Shown here piece after piece: positions 1-5,916 of a DNA stretch of 10,835 nucleotides (position 1 is its first letter; each line of letters starts with the position of its first letter). This stretch comes from Chloroflexota bacterium (GTDB lineage Bacteria; Chloroflexota; Limnocylindria; P2-11E): assembly GCA_005889445.1 (NCBI GenBank), contig VBGS01000135.1, positions 2,295-13,129 on the forward strand, given 5' to 3'. The translations under genes and the position numbers were made by a program. The notes below the pieces were generated by a model. It made no database searches, was not told the origin of the DNA, and was given only the letters and a program-made list of their open reading frames with translations.

Positions 1-450
1 CAGGTTCGCGACGTTGGTCTGATTGTCGGTGTTGCCCTTGTCATCCGCCGGAGCGCCGTCGATGATCGCGAACTTCACGTTCGGGAACTGCTTGGCGACC
101 TTCCACGCGGCGTTCTGCATGAGGAACCCGACCGCGATGACCAGGTCATAGTTCTGCTGCGCGAAGGTCGTGAGGTTCGGGACATAGTCTTCCTGCTTCT
201 TGGATTCGATGACCTGGGTCTGAAGTCCGAGATCCTTCTCGGCCTGGAGCCGCCCGGTGTTGGCCGCCTGGTTGAAGCTCTTGTCGTTGAGACCGCCGAC
301 ATCGGTGACCAGTCCCACCTTGATCGCCTTGGCCGAGGCGGTCGGCGCCGCGGCGCTGCCGGTGGGGCTCGTGCCGCTCGTGCCACCCCCGCCGCCACAT
401 GCCGCGACGATCGTGACCGCAAGAAGTGCGAACGCGAGGGTCCGCTTCAT
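1..450 (-). CDS. BMP-family (PnrA/Med-like) ABC transporter substrate-binding lipoprotein, C-terminus cut by window edge
   Basis: The reading frame is open from ATG 450 to base 1 (150 codons), so only the N-terminal part, probably under half, is present. Residues 1-18 form a lipoprotein signal: basic MKR, a hydrophobic core, then lipobox VAAC with Cys18, followed by a Gly/Ser/Thr/Ala linker to about residue 41. The mature domain opens with KVGLVTDVGGLNDKSFNQ (44-61), the hallmark opening of the basic membrane protein family, and later shows DLVIAVGF and KFAIIDG strands of a periplasmic-binding fold. Characterised family members such as PnrA bind purine nucleosides for ABC import; the exact ligand here is unknown. 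The start is fixed by an AGGAGG sequence (458-463) 7 nt upstream. The partner ATPase and permease genes, if present, would lie beyond the left edge. It is co-oriented with the exchanger and tct genes but could be a separate transcript. Confidence 0.9.
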   Translation of the reverse strand, partial: MKRTLAFALLAVTIVAACGGGGGTSGTSPTGSAAAPTASAKAIKVGLVTDVGGLNDKSFNQAANTGRLQAEKDLGLQTQVIESKKQEDYVPNLTTFAQQNYDLVIAVGFLMQNAAWKVAKQFPNVKFAIIDGAPADDKGNTDNQTNVANL

Positions 451-457
451 GAACGCT

Positions 458-463
458 CCTCCT
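458..463 (-). promoter_or_regulatory. Strong Shine-Dalgarno for the BMP lipoprotein gene
   Basis: The minus strand reads AGGAGG here, 7 nt before ATG 450. It fixes the start and shows that the 67-nt gap after the exchanger supports independent initiation. A TAGAAT hexamer on the minus strand at 504-509 could be a -10 box, but no convincing -35 was found. Confidence 0.8.
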
Positions 464-517
464 CACCTGCGCCGCGGCGATAAGCCGCATGGCGAACGGG
501 AGGATTCTATTCGCGTT

Positions 518-1508
518 CTACGTCAGCACGCGGTAGAGGACGTAACCGAGGAAGACGACATACAGACTTCCGCCGAGCATGAGCGCCGACAGCGGCAACG
601 CGTTCTCACGCGCGCGCAGGCGAAGCTGCACGAGGATCAGCAGCGCTGACAGCAGCGCGAACACCGCGGCGATCACGCCGTACTGGCCGAGCTGCCACGG
701 GGTGAGCAGGACGCCGATGGTCACCGGGAACGTCGACTGGAAGACCATCGCGCCGGCGACGTTGCCGAGGGCGATGACGTCCTTGCTGTCGCGCGTCCAG
801 ATCAGGCTGTTCGCGGCCTCCGGGAGCTCGGTGGCGAGTGGCGCGAGGATCAGCGACACAAGCAGGGTGTTGAAGCCCATCGCGTGCGAGAAGTCCTCGA
901 CGAAGGTCGCGAAGAACCGCGCGCCGGCCAGGATCGCGGCGAACGCGATGATCGTCTGGGCGAGCACGAGCCAGAGCGGCGGGGCCGTCTCCTTGAAGTC
1001 GAGGCCGGCTCGTTCCAGAAGCCGAGCGAAGGTCAGCTCGTCGAAAGCCTGCCTCGCCTCCAGCTGCTCCTCGATGTCCTCCGCGGTACGGCGCGGTGTG
1101 CGCAACAGCAGGACGAGGTACGAGCGTGTAGAGCACGAGGAAGAACGAGAGGTCGCGCGACGCGTGCGCCGAATCGACGTGCAGGGTCCGTCGCTGTCGG
1201 CGCCCGCGGTACGCGAACGCGGTCACGCCGATGAGCAGCATGACGAGCGTCCCAAGCATGAATGGGGCGCCGAGGATCGCGCCGACGCCGATCTCGTCGG
1301 CGTCGGGTGTGTTCGTGAACAGGATCGCGACGATGGGAATGAGCGTCTCGGGCGTGGCAGTCCCGAGCGCCGCGAGGATGCTTCCGGTCGCGCCCTCGCT
1401 GATGCGGAGCTTGATGCCGAGCCATTCGATCCCATTCGTGAAGACCTCGGCCCCGGCCAGGATCAGGACGAAGGCGCCGACGATCAGCGCCAGATCAAGC
1501 GGGCTCAG
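518..1508 (-). pseudogene. CaCA-family sodium/calcium (cation) exchanger, YrbG-like, broken by a frameshift
   Basis: Two adjacent frames together encode a membrane antiporter of the Ca2+/cation antiporter family, which exchanges cations across the inner membrane using two inverted alpha repeats. The first frame (1508 to about 1120) has helix LALIVGAFVLILAGAEV and alpha-1 motif GTATPETLIPIVAILFTN followed by GVGAILGAPF. The second (about 1120 to 518, with an internal ATG at 1105) has an acidic loop, then alpha-2 motif APLATELPEAANSLIW followed by GNVAGAMVFQSTFPVT. The shift lies near 1112-1124, where CTCGT occurs twice 2 nt apart. After RDLSFFLVLYTL the text jumps to YLVLLLRTPRR; relatives normally have another 20-25 residues (loop plus helix 5) there, so sequence seems missing as well as shifted. 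No ATG suits the N-terminus. A CTG at 1508 overlapping the tctA TGA (CTGA) is the most natural start, but this is unproven. Real pseudogene or assembly error cannot be told apart here. Confidence 0.82.
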
Positions 1509-3067
1509 GCGGTGACCACCGCCGGACGGCGTCTGCGCGTGAGGCTGCGCGCGAGCGGGATGAGGACGAGAACGACCGCGAGCGCGAGCACGACCGTCGC
1601 GAGCCAGCTCGAGAAGAAGTAGAGCGGATTGCCCCCGCCCGCGATGAGCGCTTTTCGCAGCTCCCGCTCCATCGAGTCTCCCAGCACGAGCGCGACGACG
1701 AGCGGCGCGAGCGGGTACTTCAGCTTGCGCAGCCAATACCCGATGAGCCCGAAGGCCACTGTGATGAACACGTCAAGCATCGAGTTGTTGAGCGAGTACG
1801 AGCCGATGATCGAGATGACGACGATGAACGGAGTGATGATCGCGTAGGGCACCCGCATGATCATGGCAAGCAGCGGCACCGCGAGCAGGCAGATGATGAA
1901 CGTCAGCAGGTGGCCCAGATAGATGCTCGCGATGAGGCCCCACACGAAATCCTGATGCTCCACGAAGAGGACGGGGCCGGGTTGGAGGCCCCAGATGAAG
2001 AGGCCGGCCATGATGACCGCTGACGTCGGCGAGCCCGGGATCCCGAGGGTGATCATGGGAACGAGCGATGCGACGCCGGCGGAGTCCGCGGCTGACTGCG
2101 GCCCCATGATCCCGGAGATCTCCCCCTTGCCGAAGTTCTCCTTGTTCTTCGAGTACTGCCGCGCGAGCCCGTAGCCCAGGAACGACGCCGCGGTCGCGCC
2201 GTGTCCAGGCAGGACGCCGAACAGGAAGCCGAAGATCGAGTTCGAGAGGACGAGCACGAGGCGCTTGCGCAGCTCGCGAAAGGCCTGCGCCACGTCGCGC
2301 AGACCGAGGCGGGCGGAGAGCTTTTCGACGTAGCCGATGCCCTGCTCCTCCGCGGACGCGAGGATCTCGCCGATCCCGAACAACCCGATCGTCACCGGGA
2401 CGAAGCTGATGCCCGCGAGCAGCGAGATCTGACCGAAGTTCAGGCGCTGCTCGCCGGTGATCGTGTCGAACCCGACCGCGGCCAGCAGCAGACCAAGCGC
2501 GAGCATCGCGACGCTCTTGATCGGCGCCTCCGCGCCGAGGCCGATCAGCGTCGCGAACGAAAGCACGAATACGGCGAAGAGCTCGGCGGGGCCGAACTGC
2601 AGCGCCTGTAGCGCGATCGCCAGCGCGAAGAAGGTGAAGAGGATCGTCGCGACGAGCGCGCCGACGAACGAGGATACGAACGAGCTTGCCAGGGCGAGCC
2701 CGGGGCGGCCCAATCGCTTCGCGAGCGGAAAGCCGTCGAACAGGAGCACGACCGCCCAGGGCTCGCCGGGAATGTTGAACAGGATCGATGTGATCACCCC
2801 GCCGAACAGGGCCCCCCAGTAAATGCCTGCGAGCAAGATGATCGCCGTCGTCGCGTTCGATCCCGGGAGCGAGCCATGCGCGATGAACACGGTGATCGGA
2901 AGAAGGATCGCCACGCCGCTCGTCCCACCGAGACCGGGCAGGACGCCGATGATCAGACCGAGGATGACGCCGACCAGCAGCATGGCGACGTTGATCGGCT
3001 GAAGTGCCGTGGCGAAGCCGCCGGCGAGGCTGCTCACCGTGGTGACGAAGTAGTTGGCTATCTCCAT
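1505..3067 (-). CDS. tctA: Tripartite tricarboxylate transporter large permease subunit TctA
   Basis: This 520-residue protein is the main membrane subunit of a TTT carrier, which takes up carboxylates delivered by the TctC binding protein using an ion gradient. It is full length for the family (about 500 residues) and almost wholly hydrophobic, with many membrane helices. Diagnostic motifs are GVLPGLGGTSG (41-51) and its internal repeat GVLPGHGAT (about 284-292), ILFNIPGEPWAVVLLFDG near residues 95-112, MGPQSAADSAG (321-331) and LGIPGSPTSA (341-350). Pro-Gly loops of this kind line the substrate site in the family. The ATG at 3067 directly abuts the tctB TAG with no gap, so the two are translationally coupled. 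Its TGA (1507-1505) overlaps the likely start of the exchanger. The substrate (citrate, tartrate, aromatic acid or other) cannot be read from the permease. Confidence 0.96.
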   Translation of the reverse strand: MEIANYFVTTVSSLAGGFATALQPINVAMLLVGVILGLIIGVLPGLGGTSGVAILLPITVFIAHGSLPGSNATTAIILLAGIYWGALFGGVITSILFNIPGEPWAVVLLFDGFPLAKRLGRPGLALASSFVSSFVGALVATILFTFFALAIALQALQFGPAELFAVFVLSFATLIGLGAEAPIKSVAMLALGLLLAAVGFDTITGEQRLNFGQISLLAGISFVPVTIGLFGIGEILASAEEQGIGYVEKLSARLGLRDVAQAFRELRKRLVLVLSNSIFGFLFGVLPGHGATAASFLGYGLARQYSKNKENFGKGEISGIMGPQSAADSAGVASLVPMITLGIPGSPTSAVIMAGLFIWGLQPGPVLFVEHQDFVWGLIASIYLGHLLTFIICLLAVPLLAMIMRVPYAIITPFIVVISIIGSYSLNNSMLDVFITVAFGLIGYWLRKLKYPLAPLVVALVLGDSMERELRKALIAGGGNPLYFFSSWLATVVLALAVVLVLIPLARSLTRRRRPAVVTA

Positions 3068-3601
3068 CTAGAAGGGCGCGATCCCGCGGTCGTAGAGGAA
3101 GCTCTTCGGAAGGCTCACACGGAACCCGAGCTCGAACGCGGCGAAGATCACGAACGGGAACGCCACGGCGATGAGCGCCACCCACCAGACCTTGTAGCGC
3201 CCGAGCCACCATGCGAAGCCACCCATGTAGAGAGCCGTCGCCAGATAGAAGCCAAGCGGCGGGATCACCGTGTACGTGACGTCGGTCGCGTCGTCCTTCC
3301 AGCCGACCCCGCCGATGAGGGTCGCGTAGAGCAGCATCGGGACCGCGAGCTTCAGGACGGAGAAGATGCTTTCGCGGCCGGCGAAGATGCCCTCAGCAGC
3401 CTGCGGTGTCGTGAACGCGCGGTACGCCACGACGATCGCCGCGATCCCCATGAGCGTCGCCGTCCAAAAGGGATACCAGCGCGAGCCGACGTCGCCGGGT
3501 GCGGTGCCCGCGGACGGGCTGAAGGCCGCGCGGGAGTCGAACATGGCAACGGCGGCGATCAAGACGATCGCCGCCGCCGTCGCCACCTGGTAGGGCCTCA
3601 C
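3068..3601 (-). CDS. tctB: Tripartite tricarboxylate transporter small membrane subunit TctB
   Basis: This is a 177-residue membrane protein with about five hydrophobic segments (roughly 5-21, 45-60, 82-99, 113-131 and 139-157). TctB is poorly conserved in sequence, so the call rests on size, topology, the C-terminal FELGFRVSLPKS pattern typical of TctB ends, and its position between tctC and tctA. It is the small integral subunit that associates with TctA in the inner membrane. The start is GTG at 3601, 10 nt after the tctC stop, and its TAG is immediately followed by the tctA ATG. The gene order tctC-tctB-tctA is the classic one. No frameshift is seen, unlike in its two neighbours tctC and the exchanger. 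Confidence 0.9.
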   Translation of the reverse strand: MRPYQVATAAAIVLIAAVAMFDSRAAFSPSAGTAPGDVGSRWYPFWTATLMGIAAIVVAYRAFTTPQAAEGIFAGRESIFSVLKLAVPMLLYATLIGGVGWKDDATDVTYTVIPPLGFYLATALYMGGFAWWLGRYKVWWVALIAVAFPFVIFAAFELGFRVSLPKSFLYDRGIAPF

Positions 3602-3611
3602 GAAACCAAGG

Positions 3612-4528
3612 TCACGAAACCCACTTGAACTTCGTGGCGATGTCCTGGTGGAGCTGCTGGTATTGGCTCAAGAACTGACGGAAGTCGAGACCGGTGCGAA
3701 AGTCAGGCTGAAGCGCGTTGTCGGTCATGAACTTTTTCCACTCGTCCGAGTCGTACACCTTCTTGAACACGTCGACCCAGAACGCTTGCTGCGCCGGCGA
3801 CAACCCGGGCGCCGCCATGATCCCGCGCATGATGAAGTAATCGTCGATCGGTATGCCCTGGGACTTGCAGGTGGCGAGACCCGAGTACACGCCGGTCGTC
3901 GGGCTCGCGGGGAGGAACGCGCAGAGCGGCCGGAGCTGCTTCGGGCTCGCGTTGTACAGCGCGAGGCCCTCGCTCGGGTTGTTCACCGTCGCGACGACGC
4001 CGCCCTGGTGTCCGGCGAGGGCCGCCGCCACCGTCGCGAGTTCGCCTTCGCCGCGTCGACGAAATCCTGCGCGGTCTTGAAGGTACTGTCGTTGTTGACC
4101 CACAGGAAGAACGGATCGAGCGCCATGTTCGCGATCGGCGTGAAGTCCGTCGCCTTGTAGGGAAGCTTCTGAGTGATGATCGTCGTGAAGAAGCTGTTGA
4201 GCGTGATCATCACGTAGTGCATGTCACCCTTGTGGTCGTACACATAGGTGAATGCGACCGCGCCGGAGCCGCCTTCCTTATTCAAGGGCTGGACCGGTTG
4301 TGGCGACAGGTTCTTCGCCGAGATGATCGACGCCATCGCACGCGCGTACAGATCCGAACCGCCGCCGGGTGCCGTGCTGATCACGAACTCCACCGGTTTG
4401 GTCGGGGCCACGGCGGCTGCGGATGCGCCTGCCGAGCCGGACGGCGTCGCCGTCGAGCCGCCTCCGCTGGCGCAAGCCGTGAGGGTGACGAGCGCGGCTG
4501 CCAGGATCGCTACAGTCGAGCGCCTCAT
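3612..4528 (-). pseudogene. tctC: Tripartite tricarboxylate transporter substrate-binding lipoprotein TctC (Bug family), broken by a frameshift
   Basis: TctC captures the carboxylate outside the membrane and hands it to TctAB. The N-terminal frame (4528 to about 4045) has a lipoprotein signal with lipobox LTAC (Cys19), a Gly/Ser/Ala linker, and the Bug opening KPVEFVISTAPGGGSDLYAR. It runs through FTPIANMALDPFFLWVNN to DFVDAAKA. The C-terminal frame (about 4050 to 3612) continues with ELATVAAALAGHQ, ATVNNPSEGLALY and a normal C-terminus ending KFKWVS. The shift lies at about 4041-4052, a tandem GGCGAAGGCGAA. Relatives carry about 35-40 more residues between these points (the region ending in the VPYKG-type loop), so an internal piece seems lost too. 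The span is 917 nt, not a multiple of three. The start at ATG 4528 is supported by GGAGGTG 9 nt upstream and by the signal peptide. Without the missing lobe segment the protein would be non-functional, unless the defect is an assembly error. Confidence 0.88.
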
Positions 4529-4537
4529 TTGCCTCGC

Positions 4538-4543
4538 ACCTCC
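4538..4543 (-). promoter_or_regulatory. Shine-Dalgarno fixing the tctC start
   Basis: The minus strand reads GGAGGT here, 9 nt before ATG 4528. It places the start at the signal-peptide methionine and argues against the in-frame upstream extension to 4684, which would cover the divergent control region. Confidence 0.75.
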
Positions 4544-4582
4544 AGAGACGGATACGCCGGCGGGTTCCAAAGGGGTCACACC

Positions 4583-4597
4583 GGCGGTCTGACCGCC
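4583..4597. promoter_or_regulatory. Perfect 15-bp palindrome, candidate operator between divergent tctC and ilvE
   Basis: The bases read GGCGGTC-T-GACCGCC, 7-bp perfect arms around one central base, in the 167-nt region between tctC and ilvE. The core GGTCTGACC resembles the GGTCnGACC core of FadR/FCD-type GntR operators, a regulator group often linked to organic-acid transport genes. No regulator gene is in the window. The position, 55 nt from the tctC start and about 99 nt from the ilvE start, suits control of either promoter, more likely tct. Function is inferred. Convincing -35/-10 pairs were not found in this gap. Confidence 0.5.
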
Positions 4598-4682
4598 ACA
4601 CATCCTGTCACAATGGGGCCAGCAGGTCGGCACGGGGCGTGCGTGAGGCCGGGCCAAGCTCGTTCGGCCGGCAGGGCCGAGC

Positions 4683-4688
4683 AAGGAG
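4683..4688 (+). promoter_or_regulatory. Shine-Dalgarno deciding the ilvE start
   Basis: AAGGAG lies 7 nt before ATG 4696. An in-frame ATG at 4639 would add 19 residues that look like intergenic translation and lacks such a site, so 4696 is preferred. Confidence 0.8.
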
Positions 4689-4695
4689 TGTGGGC

Positions 4696-5664
4696 ATGGT
4701 GCAGGAGCTGACCAGACCGACCTCGCTGCGACGCGGCGCCGCTCCGGACAGCGCGTGGGCGTTCCTCGACGGTGAGTTCGTTCCGATCCGCGACGCGAAG
4801 GTGAGCGTCCTGACGCACGCCTTCAACTACGGGACGGGCGTTTTCGAGGGGATCCGCGCCTACTGGAATGCCGCCGACGAGCAGCTCTACGCCCTCAGCC
4901 TGAAAGAGCACTACCTGCGAATGCACCGCTCCTGCCGGATCATGCGGATCTCGCTGCCGTACACGGCCGACGATCTCGTCGGGATAACCCTGGAGCTGCT
5001 TCGCAAGTGCGCCTACCGCGAGGACGCTTACGTCCGGCCCCTGGCCTACAAGTCCAGCCCGGTGATCGGCGTCCGCCTCCACGATCTCGAGGACTCGTTC
5101 ACGGTCTTTGCGGTCCCGTTCGGCACCTATATCGATATCGATCGCGGAATCTCCTGCAGCGTGTCGAGCTGGCGCCGTACCGACGACAACGCCATTCCCG
5201 CGAGGGCGAAGATCACCGGTTCGTACGTCAACGCCGCTCTCGCGAAGACCGAGGCGCAAGAGGCCGGCTTTGATGAGGCCATCGTGCTGACGGGGGACGG
5301 GCACGTCTCAGAAGGGAGCGCCGAGAACCTCTTCATGGTCCGGGACGGCGTGCTGAACACTCCGCCCGGAAGCGACAACATCCTCGAGGGGATCACGCGC
5401 TCGTCGATCCTCCAGATCGCGGCCGACGCCGGGATCGCCACGCGGATCCGCCAGATCGATCGCACCGAGCTCTATGTCGCCGATGAGGTGTTCCTGTGCG
5501 GCACCGGTGCGCAGATCTCGCCGGTGACGAGCATCGATCGCCGAGCGATCGGCAAGGGCGAGCCCGGGCCGATCACCACCAAGGTCAGCCACATCTACTT
5601 CGACGCCGTTCGCGGCAAGGTGCCCCAGTACCGAAGCTGGCTCACTCCCGTCTATAAGCGGTGA
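4696..5664 (+). CDS. ilvE: Branched-chain-amino-acid aminotransferase (PLP fold type IV)
   Basis: This 322-residue protein, close to the usual ~310, reversibly moves the amino group between glutamate and the 2-oxo acids of Leu, Ile and Val in the cytoplasm. Seen motifs are HAFNYGTGVFEGIRAY (41-56), the catalytic lysine in ARAKITGSYVNA (K172, equivalent to the AKAGGNY lysine of E. coli IlvE), EAIVLTGDGHVSEGSAENLF (194-213) with Glu206 placed to contact the PLP ring nitrogen, GITRSSIL (232-239), and the phosphate-side GTGAQISPV (269-277). All expected residues are present. D-amino-acid transaminase and aminodeoxychorismate lyase share the fold, but the EGIRAYW and GTGAQISPV patterns fit IlvE best. 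Its TGA overlaps the GTG start of the next small gene. No leader peptide or T-box was recognised upstream. Confidence 0.93.
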   Translation: MVQELTRPTSLRRGAAPDSAWAFLDGEFVPIRDAKVSVLTHAFNYGTGVFEGIRAYWNAADEQLYALSLKEHYLRMHRSCRIMRISLPYTADDLVGITLELLRKCAYREDAYVRPLAYKSSPVIGVRLHDLEDSFTVFAVPFGTYIDIDRGISCSVSSWRRTDDNAIPARAKITGSYVNAALAKTEAQEAGFDEAIVLTGDGHVSEGSAENLFMVRDGVLNTPPGSDNILEGITRSSILQIAADAGIATRIRQIDRTELYVADEVFLCGTGAQISPVTSIDRRAIGKGEPGPITTKVSHIYFDAVRGKVPQYRSWLTPVYKR

Positions 5665-5885
5665 CCGCGAAGAAGAAGGCTCGAGAGAACCCGCTCCGCG
5701 GCATCGCGCGCGCGATCGACGCCGCCGGGCGCGACGCTGATCTCGCCCGCCGGACCGCGAGCGATCCAGCCTTCCGGCGAGGACTGCAGAAGGACCGCCG
5801 CGGAACGCTGTCGAGGTTCCGCTCGGTTCGCCAGGCCCTCGCCGACCGCGAGAAGATCGAGAAGAGCAAGAAGCCGAAGGCCTAG
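5661..5885 (+). CDS. Small basic protein of unknown function, coupled to ilvE
   Basis: This 74-residue protein starts at a GTG whose last two bases belong to the ilvE stop (GTGA overlap), a common sign of translational coupling. It is very rich in Lys, Arg, Ala and Asp/Glu, has no cysteine, no signal peptide and no membrane segment. It is predicted to be mostly helical, with lysine-rich ends (TAKKKAREN at the start, KSKKPKA at the end). The composition suggests a nucleic-acid- or ribosome-associated protein, or a disordered basic protein, but no family was recognised and no role is assigned. Coding is supported by the tight overlap, GC-rich third positions and a following hairpin; a chance open frame of this length in GC-rich DNA remains possible. 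Confidence 0.6.
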   Translation: MTAKKKARENPLRGIARAIDAAGRDADLARRTASDPAFRRGLQKDRRGTLSRFRSVRQALADREKIEKSKKPKA

Positions 5886-5887
5886 CG

Positions 5888-5916
5888 GCGACGCGGTCCC
5901 ACCCGCACCGCGTCGC
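5888..5916. terminator. GC-rich hairpin between convergent genes, possible bidirectional terminator
   Basis: A perfect 10-bp stem, GCGACGCGGT (5888-5897) pairing with ACCGCGTCGC (5907-5916), encloses a 9-nt loop. It fills the whole gap between the stop of the small basic gene (5883-5885) and the stop of the LCP gene (5916-5918). No T-run follows on either strand, so it is not a classic intrinsic terminator. It may work as a U-tract-less or factor-assisted bidirectional stop, or as a 3' end stabiliser. Confidence 0.6.

Noticed and set aside
1112..1124. Programmed ribosomal frameshifting in the exchanger
   Set aside because: There is no slippery heptamer or nearby strong pseudoknot, and residues appear to be missing as well as shifted, which programmed shifting would not explain.
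579..1622. Long plus-strand open frame opposite the exchanger
   Set aside because: Its translation is low-complexity Arg/Ala/Ser without any motif; it is an antisense shadow of a GC-rich gene whose minus-strand frames carry clear CaCA motifs.
4529..4684. In-frame N-terminal extension of tctC to an ATG at 4684
   Set aside because: It would bury the lipoprotein signal inside the protein and run across the divergent control region; the Shine-Dalgarno and lipobox support ATG 4528.
4639..4695. Upstream ATG for ilvE adding 19 residues
   Set aside because: The extra residues do not resemble IlvE, and the AAGGAG site lies 7 nt before ATG 4696.
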